Origin: Bugula neritina
Lineage: Eukaryota; Bryozoa; Gymnolaemata; Cheilostomatida; Bugulidae
Reading direction: 5' to 3'
Assembly: GCA_964035545.1 (NCBI GenBank)
Contig: OZ037766.1
Span: 30,968,273 to 31,032,272 of the forward strand
DNA: 64,000 nt
The position numbers and the translations under genes were made by a program. Below, one piece after another: positions 1 to 14,300 of this stretch. Each line of letters opens with the position of its first letter. Within the stretch, counting starts at the first letter, position 1. The notes beneath the pieces were generated by a model. The model did no database searches and had not been told where the DNA came from. It saw nothing but the letters and a program-made list of their open reading frames with translations.

Positions 1-858
1 TAAATTTCTATTAAATTAAAAGTTTACAGAGTAAATGTATACCAGTTTTGTTTTTATTTTCGTTATTAGAAGCTAATTTAACTGAAACTTTGGTCAATTT
101 AACAAAAGAATTAGTTGCACTATTCCTGAAATTTTGAAAAGCCAGTGTTGTAGACGAAATGTTTTTTTATTCTTGTGAGAGTTTTAACCTCCTGCCACAA
201 CCCAAAACTTAAATAAAAATTAAAAACTTGAGCTGTTGAAATTTCTCTTTTACTGCACCTAACTATTTATTTCCCTGCAAAATATTGCTAATACCAATGT
301 CATTTGACAAAGTGCTTTTTTTAGGATATTTTGCAGCCTCAGTTTGAAAGGATTCATAAATATTCATATTATTCTTTTAAACTTGAAATAAATTAACTGA
401 AAGCTGTGGAACCTAAGCTTAAATACTTGCAAATGATTAGCCAGTTACATGTGATGTATTTATCTTTGTTTACTTCCTTGTTATCCTACCTTAAAATAAA
501 TACATTGTTTAATTTGTATTGCATAATCTCTCAGATAGTGAGGCTTCTGAGATGTGTGTACATGCTGTTGAGATGTACTAGTGGAATCTAAACTGGCTTG
601 TTGAATACTCCTTGGATGGGAACTTTCTGAGCATAAATATTAATACAACTATTTCAATTCATTCATTTATAGATTATTTTAATATTAGTATTTTCACAAC
701 TTCTTTATGTTCAACTGCAATTGCATAAAACCTAACCACACATGCTTTTGTTTGATGAATGGTTCTCCCCAGTATATACACTGTATCTGTTGGTACCATT
801 ATTTTCATTTGTTTACTTGCAGTATCTCTCTCTAATTTCTACTGATTTCCACTCAACC
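1..858. other. 5' flank / 5' UTR of the N4BP1-like gene
   Basis: AT-rich DNA with no supported coding exon. A pyrimidine-rich stretch ending in TTGCAG at 817-822 is a plausible splice acceptor, so the first coding exon may carry about 36 nt of 5' UTR from 823 and the promoter may lie outside the window. Short reading frames here have no recognisable content. Confidence 0.4.
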
Positions 859-3800
859 ATGGCTAAAGTCACAGCCAGTCATTCCAACTACACAATAGTT
901 AACCTGCACATCACCAAAGTTGATCTCCTGATTGCTCGGAAGGATGAAATCAGTATTCGGTTCGACGTGCAGATGGATTTAGAAAAGCCAGAAGGGAGTG
1001 ATGAGTCAGGCTGTTGGGTTAATATCGCAGGATCCCCTAAGAAGGTGGAAACTGCAAAGGTATGCTCATATTATATTTACACTCTACAGTTAACTTGGCA
1101 TTGGCTAGTTTTAATAAGCCACATTTTCAGTTGCATTGACTGAGGTTTGTTTCGATTCATTTGCCACGTTGTCAATTGTATTATTTCTGTTGGAGTTATC
1201 TCTCTTGCTTTAGAATGCGGAGTTTTAAAATGCTCAATTCTGCTTAACTTATGAGAGCCAAACTTGTTATTCTGTAGCTGGCGGTTGACGCGGATGATTA
1301 TGCTATCGTGGTTATTTTTACTTGGCTTTGCTGTTTTTTTATTTCAATCAACTAAACTTGGGAAATTTCAAATTGTCTTTTGTTTTATTAAGAGAGTTAA
1401 GTAAAATAATTGCATTTTTGTTCTGCCCATCTTAGTCTTTTTAGATAATTGAAATATTTTACTTTTAAATGTAGCAAAGTTTATTGTTGTCATAAGACTG
1501 TGTGAAAATTTGTGTTTGATGTGGAAGGGTTGGTGTATTTGGGTATATTTTTCATTTGTTTTGTTGTAGTCGTATATCTGTAACCTGTGTGATCCACCCG
1601 ATACGGGCACTACTGCGTACCCCGGCGACCTTCATGGCTATCTCTCGGACAAAACTGTTGTCTTTGACCTTGAGGATAAGTATAGTGTCATTGTGGAGTT
1701 TGTAGATGCAGACGAAGTGGATCAGCCCGGAAAGGCTACTGTAAAAGGTAAGATAATTCCTTTAACTCACTCATATTTTTTGAATTTTTTTTTTAGATTT
1801 TATTTTAATTCCAGTCACTGATCGTATTGAGTCATTGGTTTGAGTTCAGTTATTATCAAAAGTGATTTTACCTGTACCTGTATCAGTTTTACCTGCACCT
1901 GTATTAGTTTGTCACATAGCTATTCGTTTCACCAGCATCTGTTTTAGTTTTACTTGCTTATACATATTTGGGTTAGTTTTGTTTTCCATCTGCTACCACA
2001 AGTAACTTCATGCACAAGAATGATGCCTTCCACTTTTGACAGTGTGTACCACATTGATTTTCTCTACTGATTCTGTTACACTGTGTATCTTGTGTCATTC
2101 ACACAACCACACGTTGTTAAAATACTAACCTACTTTAAGTGATGTTATCAATGCATAATAAAATTAGCTATTCACAATACAGTGTTTGTGTAAAGTGTAA
2201 AGCTATTAGCTAATGTTTAATTTGTGCATCTGTGTCACTATTGCATCATTACCTTATCCGGTCTGGTAATTTCAGTGTTTTCCCACATGAATGATGTCAT
2301 GTTTCCATCTCTATTACAATGCTTCTTGGAAAAACCCAGCTGTGTTGGAATTTCCAAAATTATTGCTTTGCAGTCCAATGTTGTATTAGATCATCCTTTT
2401 TTTGGTTTCATTTATCCACTCTAAATATGAAATTTATTCCATTTTATCTTCATTTCGGTAACCAGTGGAGCCCCTAATTATCAGACCAACATAGTATATA
2501 ACTATTCTATCATCTTGTTCACTTGTTATCCAGGAAAAGAGCTAAATGTAGCCCTAGCTCTTTCAGCTATTGAGGACATGATAGCTCAGTATATAGAGAA
2601 GAATCAAATCACCCTCCAAGAGAGCTCCAGTTGCAGTCACTTGTCTAGACAACATTCATACTCAGATCAAACCAGCAGCAAACTGAATGAAAGCTTAATG
2701 GGCCTGTCTAACCAGGTAGGTGGAGCTATAGCAGATTGTGCCTGCTTCCTCCTCCTTGGCCCCATCTCCTTGTGTAGTAGTAAAGTAAAATTTGTGCTTT
2801 TTTTAAGTTCTTCATTTATACAAACTGTTATGAAAAGTTTTAAGCATACAATATATTTAATTAAATGGAATGTTCCTAAGTTTAGTAGCTGTACTAATCA
2901 TCTTAGCTGAATATAGTTGAGTCGGTGTTTTGACTTGATTGGTTAAGGGATGCATATGCCCCACCGGGGTTAGTGTCATCAGCTAACACACTCTCAGATA
3001 ATATCTCCTTTCACTTCCTGTCTAGATCCAGTTAGACAAGAAGGCTGCGGCATCATGTCCAGATGTGATGAAGAAGCTTATGCTGTCATGGGTTGCTGCC
3101 CCGGCTGACGTAAGTTCAACACCACTCAATATTCCGGCATTTCTCTGATCGCATTGTGCAATAATTGGTACATTTACTGCTCTTTCTTCAGGATTCTTCT
3201 AGTCTTTCAGAATTGTTACATTATGTTGCTATTATATTAACACTGCTGTCTTGTTGTATAATTTGTTGTTTGAAGTTGTCGTTTCACTATGTAATAATAA
3301 GTTACCTGAATATATCATCATCCGTAACACTATTTCATGTTTGGTTGTATTAAGTTTTATTAGGTACATCTAGTGATCTATAGAATAGTACTAAAGCATC
3401 TTCTATTCTGAGAATTGCGTGTTGTCTGACATTGCTATACCTGAAGCTGTAACTCTGTGTCGTGTAGGGAAATGAAGAGACCGTGGATGTAGATATTGCT
3501 GACGATACGATGACCGGGCCAGACGGTGATGCAGGTACGTCTGTTTGTTGTCTAGTTTGTTCACTGCTCTGTCACAGAATAAAAACTGAAGATTATTTGG
3601 GCAACACTCGGTTTTCCAGATTTGTTTTCATCTTGTGCTGTTCATCCCAAGGTTATAGTGTGATGTATGCTAGGATACAGTCATAGCCAATCAGTAATTT
3701 GTAGCATTATTTTGACAATACTCTGTTATAGAATAAATATCTGCTACACACACACACATACACATTGATTTTACTCTTAGGTAGAGATTTAGACTGTTGA

Positions 3801-6800
3801 ATGTTTCGGTGCAGCTTTCCTTTCCTCTTACAGATAAGACAGCTGTACATTCAGCACCGAAATCTCCCATCACATCCACCCCCATAGTTCCTCCCAACAC
3901 ATCTAGGGTCAAGGTCGAGAGGCTGAGCTACGTGCCCGTACCGAGAGACGTGAAGTCACTGGAGGACAGTCCCGGTCTCCGCCTCTCCAACAGACAGGCT
4001 GCTGCCGGGAGAACCGCTGCCGATGTTACTGACTCACCAGCTTACCTTGCTAGTCGGCCAGGGCCTAGCGGTATTCAGAGGAAGACTAAAGGTCAGTCAG
4101 CAGGTGGTATGGTATGAGGCAGCATATATTTTATCTGCTAGCAGTTGTCTTATACTTGAATCATTGTGACTGTTTTACTGTTTCTCCCTGGTATTTCTGT
4201 GGTATTGCTATGAATTAATTTGGTTTAAATCTGTTACCATAGATATAGATTATAGTGTATAGACCGAAGTAGAAGTTATCAACGCTGTTGGTATTAAATA
4301 AGTCATTTCCTGTTTTGCTAACAGATTGACTTTATTTAGGCTCCCCTCTCCTCGTTGATCTCTGCAAAACTGAGCTCTCTAGTAGTGACGATGAAACGAC
4401 AATCCTAGTAGTTCCACCCAATAAAATAGCGACTTCAACCAATCACGCGGCGGCCTCACCCACTAAACCTGCGCACAATGTAAGTCAGCTGCTGTCTAAT
4501 AGTGTAGCTACATGCTGCCTGTGAGACTATGTGTGGCATATGAGTGTAGTACTACTTAGTATATGTGTGCAACCTGTATTATAATGTAGTCGGTGTTGTT
4601 TGGCTAGATGAAATTTGTCACCAGCATTTCTTAGTTCAGAGAAAATTTGCAAAATTATTTTCTCTGGCCAGGGCAGTACTTTATAAACTGTATGTAATTC
4701 TACATAAAGTCATAAACTGAGAAATAAACTCTACAGTTTAAGTGCACAAAGTGAGTTGACTATCTCTACCCAATGCCCTAGTAGACTGTCTTCTTTACTC
4801 TGCGGTGAAGCTGTGAATATCGGAGGTGGCGTAGTAATACCACAGCTCAAGTCTTGTAGCTGTGTAAATGGCCTACGCCTTACAAATATTATGCTGTCAG
4901 TATGTCTGTCTGTTCTGTATCAGCCGGCAGCCAGAGAGAGTAGGTATGAAGGAAGTCCAACCACTCAGACTGAGAGGGATATCTCTACCATCTCCCTCGA
5001 CGATGACGTATCCGCTGCTTCCGAGTACCAAGTCATCGATGAGGTAAATAACCCTCTTCTTGTTCTCTTAACTATCCATTCACTCTCCAACCCCTCATGT
5101 TTGCTAAACAGATGAAAATAACATCTAGTCTTACCGCAAGTTATTGTTGCAAATCAAAGTTGTGTAAGCCAGGAACTCTGTTATATATTGTGATAATGGA
5201 ATGATATACTCATAGTAACTATGTTTGCATAAGGATTTACTATATGCTCATATTTTCTGTCCTTCTCCTATCATTCAAGACTGGATACGACAGCGACATG
5301 ATCAGACTGGCTGAGATTGGTGCATCACGCGGCTATACTCAAGTAGAAGTTGCTCAGGTGAGTTGTCTTCTCTCTATACTCACAGTTTCTGGCAGTCTGT
5401 CTGTTTGTCTGCTCTTCTATTTCTCTCACTACCATTATAGCTCAGAACTGTCCTGCATATTTATCTTGTTTTTAGTTTTCTCTGTTCACCTGCACAGTTG
5501 ACTGTTTATATTTATTATTTCCCTGGTTTAATAAAGGCTCTTAGCCTGTGTGAATCAGAAGAGTTGAGTGAACAGAAGTTTTTCTCGCATCTCACGCAAG
5601 TTCGACGGGAGTCCCAAGCTCCATCCTCTCCTAGAACACCACAGGGACAGCGGCCTAAGAAAGGACGCAATGCTGCTGTGAGTGTGTAGTGTCTGCATTT
5701 CAAAGCAACCTTAAACGTTTGCGTATTTCAGTTTTGTCTCATTTTTGTGCTGAGAGTTAGAATTATCATCTCTCTACTTTAGCTGTTAATCAGTTTGATC
5801 ATCTCACTTTGATACTCTCTGTTGCTAATCTAGTGAATTTTATTAATCAATATGCATGTTCAAGTGTTTTAACTTGCTACTGGGGAAATTGTTTTCAGAA
5901 TATTTACTAGAAGGGATTTGAGTGGGTTCCAAAATGTTTAGAATTAAAATAACTAATATCTGCAAAGCTTCTAATAGAAAGTTGGCATTTGAGGATCTAA
6001 ATCTAGCAGATTTGTAATTGGGGAGAGGCTGGAAATCTGTGTAATACAGGAGGTGTAGTTAAGATGGTGTGTAGGGGGTTTGCAAGGGTTCCAAATCCAT
6101 ATAATGCAGTCGAGGGGGTTTCGTTTCAAATTCTTAGTTGGAGAGTATAAATAAGAGGCAGCAAAGTATGTCTCCCGGGGTGAGGGAAGTGATGCCGATA
6201 GAGAAGAGAGTGAGGACTGCTGCCCCACCACCTTCAGCCAGAATGCCAGGTTAGTTTCTCTTCCTACAGCTTCGTATATTCTGAATCAACATTTTAAATC
6301 AAAGACTGGTAACTTTTTCACTGTTGAGGAATTCATCCCCTAAATCAATGTACTAAATAATACTTGTAGTTGAAAGTAAAATAATTTTTTCAATATGATA
6401 TGAAAGCAGTGCATGTTGTGTTTGAAGTGGTGTCTGTAATATTTTTATATCTGCCCTTCAATACATAGTTGTCATGAAAAAAATGTTTCCCTGTTGATCG
6501 TCTGCAAGTAATTCAGTGTTTCAGCCTTTTTTTATTTAAGCAACAGAATATGAAATTATTGGTTTGCTCTGCTATTCACAAATAATAATTACGTAATATT
6601 TTACAGTGTGTGATGGTTATATCATAATTTATATGTAAAAAAAGATCAACTTTCTAGCAGTGGTTGATTTTTCACTTAGCAACAGCTTATTAAATCTCTA
6701 TCATTTCAATTTGGAGTTTCATGTGACTAAACTCTTCTGCTTAACAATTCCACTAGTTTACAGCTGACGAATTCAGTTGAGCTGGGAAGTTTATATAGCG

Positions 6801-9492
6801 TTCTCTGAGTGGTATTCTTATGTTACTGCAACATTTTATATTTAATGTAGTTAATAATCTTGCACCAATGGCGGTGGGTCCTTCGTTCTCTGCTGCTTCA
6901 CATCAACCAATCAGTGCTCCTCCACTCCCATCCACTCATTTCCACCAACCTCCACCTCTCATGGCTTCGGCCCTACCAGCCAGCAACCATAGGAAGACCA
7001 GGATGGTTGTTCTAGACGGTTCTAATATTGCCTACCAGTGAGTATTGGTAGCCTGTCTGTGTTATACAGCTCTCCGGATGGCATTGCCATGTATCTAAAC
7101 TTTTGCTCGTATTTTCAGTCACGGGGCGAAGTACTACGGTGCCCGAGAGAAAGTGTTTTCGTCTTATGGAATCCTATTGGCTGTGAAGTATCTGCAGCAG
7201 ACCTACGGGGCTACCAACGAGAACACTAAAGTCATTGTTCCAAACTACCGCAGAACGTAAGAGATCTGTGCATTGATTTCTTCTTATTGGTTGTCCCGGT
7301 GTAAAAACTTATCTTTACTTTAATATACTCTGTTGTTAGTGATCGGGCTACTAGAGATTCCCATCTGTTAGATCAGCTGCAGGCTTCAGGGTATCTGGTA
7401 TTCTCTCCCTGCAAGACAATGCCAGGAGGTAGAAGGATTATGCCTTACGATGACAGGTATGTGTTGGTGTATGACAAGTATGTGGCAGGTATTTATTGGT
7501 GTGTGGCATACATGTGTAGGTATGTGTTGGTGTATGGCAGTGTCTGACAGGTGTGTGTTGGGTATTTGTTGGTGTGTGGCAGTGTCTGACAGGTGTTTGT
7601 TGGTGTGTGGCAGGCATGTACAAATATGTAGCAGGGAGGAAATGCAAGAGACTTTGAACTTGTATTCTATAAAAGTGCTGTACTGATTGGTTACTTAAGA
7701 TGATGCTGCATTTACATCTGGTGGCAGGTTTATCCTTGACCTGGCTGTAGCCACAGATGGAGTTGTCATCTCCAACGACAAGTATGAGGACCTGAGAACA
7801 GAGCAGAACTGCAAGTACCGGGATGTTATTGATAACAGAGTCATTATGTTCATGTTTGCTGAAGACATCTTCATGATACCCACAGACCCTATGGGTAGAA
7901 ACGGGCCCACTCTAGAGAACCTTCTGCGACCTTCTCGGTATGGCTCAAGGTCAAATGTGCGGTCTTGGTTTTACTGACTATTGTGATTTCGTTACTGGTG
8001 ACTAATGCATTTGATGACTCATTGCGAGTAATTTTGACGTCTGATTAGTCATACTATGCTGTGCTTTCAATGGATGAGAGTTTGAATTTGGGATTAACGG
8101 GGCTCAGCTAGTCAATATCAGACATTTAGAGCTCAATGGCTCTGTTCTAGACATACTTGTGTATCTCATCTGTGATGAAAGAGCATTTCTTAACCTTTAA
8201 TTAAAAAACTGGTCTAGTTTAGTTTCCATATCTGCAGAGTTCATTAGACAGAGTAATACTCAGTCACGTGTTTCACCTGCTTTTTAGATAAGATATTTTG
8301 TATTCTGTTTCAGCTGGCACTCCCAGGGGATGAATAATAGACCAGCTCCAGTGTCTAGACCCATGTTTTATCGAGTGAGTTATTCTCTCTTGTTCTAGCA
8401 TGTCCAATCTATTAGCTATTCTATCAAAGCTAATCACTGCTGATTTCAATTGCCTTAAACACTTTTATTGTTCATCTGAATTTGTTAGCCAGTTGCAGTT
8501 TGTATTGCTATTTAATTGTTAGATCACCTTTGTATAAATACTCAAGCATATCAATAGTAACACACATTGTTTAAACATAATATATGCTTTCAGTTCAACT
8601 GCACAGCAAAATAAATTACCAGGAATTTCCAGCGAGTTAAATAAAGCATTCTAATAACATCCAAAGGATTTGATTTATTTTCAATACCAACTGAAAACTT
8701 CTTTGACTGTGTATAATATTGCATAGAATGAATTGTATTATCATCTTGTATGCAGTGTTGAGCATTGAACTTATAGTTTCAGTTCAGTGGTGTTGAGGTA
8801 TATTACCAATAGGGAGTTATTTTGTCTAGTATAGAAAGAAAATAACTCTTAGCTTGTTGCTATTGTTGCTAATGTCTGTTACATTTATAAGGAAAATAGA
8901 AGTTTCACTGGATGTTGAATCCATAGGGACTTTGAATCTGTTTCCATAAAACTTTACTTGTTATTAACTGCACTCCAACAACATGCAATTGGTTTGTAAA
9001 AGCATAAGTTTAGAATTAAAATTTCTTTCAAATGTCACATTTATTTATATCATGTGATTTTATTGGCTGAGCATAGCTCCGCTGTTGCCTATTCACACGT
9101 GTTTCCTTGGGTATTCTTGTAGCAAATCATACCTGAACTTATTAAACTCTTGACCTAATTTATTTATTTCTTTTAAAGCCTTAGATCTTCAATGTTAGCA
9201 AATGATATACAATCAAGAGCTCTGTACGCAGGTGCCACAGGCTTCAACAATGCATCCAGCTGCTCAACAAGTTCCCCCATCTCATCACAATGTCCCGTTC
9301 TCCTCCAAACAAATACCGAGACCTTCTCCCTCCATGCCACCAGCTCCAAGGGAACGCAGCAGCAGCGAAACGCAGTACATCATGGGGCAGCTGTTGAGTG
9401 TATTTCCTGAGAGGAGAGAAGATATTGTTCGACTCATGTCCAGGCACCCACATGAGAAAAGTGTAGATGCGTTTGTTGATAGACTATTGTAA
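859..9492 (+). CDS. N4BP1: N4BP1/KHNYN-family NYN-domain endoribonuclease (17 coding exons)
   Basis: Exons with consistent GT-AG sites and phases: 859-1059, 1570-1747, 2534-2715, 3026-3109, 3468-3534, 3834-4091, 4340-4479, 4924-5043, 5280-5357, 5537-5677, 6138-6249, 6851-7037, 7119-7256, 7340-7456, 7728-7937, 8314-8374, 9199-9492; about 855 aa, close to vertebrate N4BP1. Residues 1-180 form a KH-like region (CWVNIAGSPKKVETAK, then a second alpha/beta block). Exons 9-10 (GASRGYTQVEVAQ onward) look like the UBA-like helical segment of this family. Exons 12-15 encode the NYN/PIN-like RNase core: VVLDGSNIAY, DRATRDSHLLDQL, MPYDDRFILDLA and ATDGVVISND keep the metal-binding Asp residues. The C-terminus (about 40 aa, LLSVFPERREDIVRLMSRHP) matches the CUE/CUBAN-like end of N4BP1/KHNYN. 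Known role of the family: cytoplasmic mRNA or foreign-RNA cleavage in innate immunity; activity here is inferred from the intact motifs. Start chosen at the first Met after a probable acceptor. The 6138 acceptor is the least certain (6156 is an in-frame alternative). Confidence 0.85.
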
Positions 9493-10776
9493 ATATTTGT
9501 TATTGTTTATAAACTAAAGCATGGTGACATACTTTATATTGGATAGTATTAGTGGTATGCAATGGCATCGATTTTATCAAAGTTTATTTTACCTTTATTT
9601 CCTCTTAAGTTACTAATTCTCATACTCAATCCTTCAGATTTACCTGAGTTTTTGACAAAACATGTTAATGCTGTTCTGCTGCTCCCAAATGCTTTAGCAA
9701 ACTTTTTCTGTGCCATTCTTTTATGTTGGTTGTATAATAATCTTGTATTTCTACTTTTGTGGCTGTATAGAAACTGTCTTGCTTCGTTCTTTGTCTTGTT
9801 TCTACTTTTTATCCCTGTGATAGAATTGGTATATTTTTATATTCTGGCAAATCATTCGCACATGTGTGTAGAAATACGCAATAGTGTTCTTTTTGTTTTT
9901 ATACAAATGTACTACCTGTCAAATATATCATCTATGTTCGCATTGCTGTCTCTACTCCTATTATATCCAGTGTATCAGCAAACAAAACCTTGACACAAGT
10001 TCTTTAAAATGATTTAAAAAGTTTGTATGAAAAAATTGCATTTCATCAATTTAGCAAATTCATCTGAATATAGTTTGTAGCCCATCTAATCTCATATCAG
10101 CTAATTTCTTTTCTCTCAGCTTGCAGATGTGACATCAAAAACAAATTGCCAGAAATGTTTAAATTAAAAGATCATGATTTGTAATCTTAAATAAAATACT
10201 TCAGAGAAACCGGTCACTATTTCTGCTTGGTTCAATGTAACAGACCAAGGTGTTGGTTGAGTTAAATTTTATTGTTCATAAGAAATTACGAGGAATAATC
10301 ATCGATCTAGTCATCTATGTGCCTTTGTAAGTAGCTACTTCTAAACGTAATAACAGAGGCAACTAGGAGTCGAATGAGAGAACAGGGTAGAATCAGGTAG
10401 TGCTGTGAGTTATTATAGTAAATAATAAGTAGGCAGGTTTAAAATAATACCCTCTTTTTTCTAGTTGTTATGAGCTCAAGTCAGCTGTCTAGTGTGATGT
10501 AATGCAGGGGTGTAGCTCCATGCTAAACTTAGCAAAAGGGGGTTCATTCATTGCTGCCATTGACTTTAAAAGTGTTAGTTTTGAAAACAAACATTTCTAT
10601 AAAAAAAATTGGAAAAGTTTTTGTCAGACTTTTTAATTAAGTCTAAATTGATATTTTTCCTTACTATGTATGCAGTGCCCTTTTGATGAATGCTGCTACA
10701 CTCCTTGTATCATCTATATGCTCTATAGTCTATAATACCTGCCCGTGATGCTCAGAGAGTCTGAGACTGTCTAGTC
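9493..10776. other. 3' UTR of N4BP1-like gene and intergenic DNA
   Basis: T-rich sequence after the stop codon. An AATAAA at 10190-10195 is a candidate poly(A) signal about 700 nt after the stop. The remainder up to the start of sushi gene A shows no supported gene. Confidence 0.5.
10190..10195 (+). promoter_or_regulatory. candidate poly(A) signal of the N4BP1-like gene
   Basis: Canonical AATAAA hexamer in the AT-rich region downstream of the stop at 9492. It was chosen because it is the clearest hexamer before gene A. Cleavage site not visible. Confidence 0.35.
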
Positions 10777-11244
10777 ATGTGGATGTTAACTGCTCTTTGC
10801 ATGCTGCTGACTTTAGAGGTTTCGTCAGCAGGTCAGTATAAGCTGAGTTCTTATTTGGTTTGCAAAACCAACAAATAGCATTACACTATAATTGTAATAC
10901 TATTCTGAACAATTCCATTATGCAAGCTGGATTCATGCAGAGTATTTTGTTTTCGATATTGAATAAATTTCTTACCTTTTGGTTTTACATGAATAGAAGT
11001 TAGATTTTTAATAAAGTATATTATGTTCTGCATTTGCTAATCAAAGTTATACAAATATACAATTTTTTTGTAATAATTTTGTGACGTTTGCAAGTTGCAA
11101 CAATCTGAGGTTGGGCTGAAACATAACATATTTATGCCTGAAATATAATTAAAAATACTGGCACAAATTTTACTAGTTTATATCCTGTACCAGTCTTTAG
11201 TGCAATATATATATAAATATATATATATAAATATATATATACAA

Positions 11245-11336
<92 letters not shown>

Positions 11337-14300
11337 TGCATATATATATACTGCATATATATATACTGCATATCATATATATTATTTACTATAATATACT
11401 TTACCCGCATTTATACAATAAAATATTATATATTACATGGTATATGTTATATCATGCATAGTATATCCTTTATAACACTATGTTAGAATTTATACAATAA
11501 TACTTAAAATTATATGCCACTCAACTTGCTTTTGAAACTATGAAATGTCTGCAAAGTTTAGAAACACATTTTGAATATGCAAACATAACTAACCGTTATT
11601 ACAACTGTCCCATATATATTCAGGTATTTCACAATGTGGAGCCCCGCCAACAGTATCCAATGCTACTGTAGAGGTTAATGAGACATCCTTACCCTACCCT
11701 GCTGCTAGGTATACATGTGATGCTGCCAATGGATACGTGCTGACAGGAAATGACACCATCTTCTGTGTTGATGTCTTGGATTACAGTATATGGAGCTCTG
11801 TTAACTTCAATTGTACAGGTTGATAAATGACGTACTCTGCTCACATGATGCAAATATTTTCAAAATACTGATTGTGTTTACTTTTTGGTCATATTGTAGT
11901 TATTATTACTAATAATAACATTCAGGTTTATATTACTCCAAGTTATTTGGTGACGAACTTTAGTAAAATTTAGAAGCTTGCATGACAATTATTTGTTTGC
12001 CATCAGTTCAATCTCCACTTTCTTATGAATCTACAATTTGTCTGGGGATGTAGTCATTAAAACAAAGCAGGTAGTTTGGGACAACCAGGTAAATTTATTT
12101 CAGAGTTTTAAGTGACTTTATAGAAACTAACAGAACATGAGTATTATGCATATGAAAATTTTCTGTGGCTATGATTATATTATTTTACACAACTGCGTAT
12201 TCTATGAAACCAATCATTCATTCATAAAGCAGAATAATATTAAATGATGAAAGACATAATATTTTATAAAATAATATTCTAGAAAACTGGGTTTTATAGA
12301 ATTGATATTCTAAAGAGCTAAAATTTTATTATAGAACTGATATTTTGTAGATATGATACTCTATCGCTATGATACTACTGTATATTGTAGAAATATTATG
12401 CAGAAGATATCCAACTCGAAACAATCTCACATCAACAGTAGACTTCATAGAGACTGTGAGTGAGAGTTATATTTACGAGAGTCGCTACAGCTATTGCTAT
12501 GACAGATATGGCAGCAGATACAGATGCCGTAGTACCAGATACAGGATGGTTACTCGAGCTAAGAAAATGTGAGAATAACTTAATATACCTTCACATATGT
12601 TACTATTATAATAACATCAATGATACATGTATAGGCATTATTATAGCGTCTTGTTCCACCCCACATGCAGCTCTATAATCGTACAGAACACAATCGTGGT
12701 ATTGGGAATCTCTTTGCATGTGAGATATCAAATTTGGCGCTTTAATATTATGCTTTAAGTCTCAAGAATTCATTGGTCGCAGTTGGAGTGATGGCAGTAT
12801 AAAATATGTGTACGTAATATTTTATCATAAGTTTGCAGAAAATTTCTTTAAATTTTAAGTGATTTTGACAAGTTTGGTTGGTATAAAGAACCAGGCAGTA
12901 GTTTCTTGTTATGGAGATGATATAGATGTTACATAATCACAAATGTTGTGATTCACTGCAGAGATTAAACAATCCATAATGAAATCATTGCTAATGCAGC
13001 TTGTAGGGCCAATAAGTTATTAGATTTCTATTTCATGTGAAATTTTCTAAGACCTTAAAGCCATACTTAGTTTATTTATATTTGTTTTAAGTCCCTCTCT
13101 CTTCCTGTATAGGGGGGAGGGGCAATTGAGGCCTAAAGACAAGTTCCATCAAATGCTTTTTCTAGCAGTTCTAATAACCCTGCTAAGAGTCAAACCCATA
13201 ACCTTGCACTTCACAGTATAGTGATGGCTAGGCTATGCTACTTTTCTATATGTCGCAATGTCTGACAACTTCGTGATAAATACATGTACAATTATACTTT
13301 AAAATGTTTATAATGCAATTGCTCTAAAATTTGCACATTGTACTCTGTCACTAATCTTTTTAACACTTTTTGAATACTTTTTTTCATATTGCATATAAAG
13401 ACCCTTAAACAATTTCAGTCAACAGAATGCATTTAACATTTCGTTATGTGTTAAAATCCTTTGTTTTAGACACTATGGACAGAATATAACCATTTCCTGT
13501 AGACCTGGCTATGAGCACCCTAATGGATCTACTACGGCTTCTGCTGAATGCAGTATTAATGGGACATGGATTCACCCTCCCACTGAGTGTCAACGTAAAC
13601 ACTTAGCTTATTAATGACACAATACATCAGTGTGTGTTGCCTGTTTATTAGTGAAACACATTTGGCCGCATTGTATATGTTTGGTTTCTTTTTTACTACC
13701 AATATCTTTTCTAAATGTTTTCTTTATACAAAAGCAATGCAAAAATTAACATTAAAATTTGGGCAAAAAAGTATTATATATATAAACATTTTGCTTTCTA
13801 TAATACTGCATTTATTTTTCTCCATGTTGCAAATTTCATCGTTTATAAATAATTATTAAAACTTTTACTGGAAATACTTGAAAATACAGTTATTTTATTT
13901 TTATCACTTGCTTTAGTATCATTTAAAGCATATAATAATATTTATAGCAAAGAACTGTGGTGCAGTGCAGAATATGACGGGTGTTACATGTGACGTCCCA
14001 TCTACACTGTACCCCAATCAGTCTACATGCAGATGCATTAAGGGCTACGAAAGAATCTATAGGGGAAGATATTACAGTGGCTCTTATTTATACACAGACA
14101 ATGTATTCACAATAAAGTGCATGACCTCGGGGCAATGGAGTGACCCCATTGACTATTCGCATCTCAAAACTTGCACTAGTAAGTATTCAGTATTCAGTTA
14201 ATATTAATAGAATTATTCTTTTAAATTTAAAAGAAGATATATACAATACTTATATGCAATATATTGATTCAAAAATCAAAATACATTTTTCAACTTTTTA

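Noticed and set aside
742-858. N-terminal extension of the N4BP1-like protein from an upstream Met
   Set aside because: The extension is hydrophobic, T-rich and crosses a good splice acceptor at 821-822. The Met at 859 fits the KH-like start better.
9562-9993. 143-codon open frame rich in Leu/Phe, like a multi-TM protein
   Set aside because: Lies in the T-rich 3' region of the N4BP1-like gene. Hydrophobicity follows from T-richness, with no conserved motif or splice context.
11132-11410. IYIYIY open frames here and at 53096-53440
   Set aside because: Translations of (TA)n tracts.
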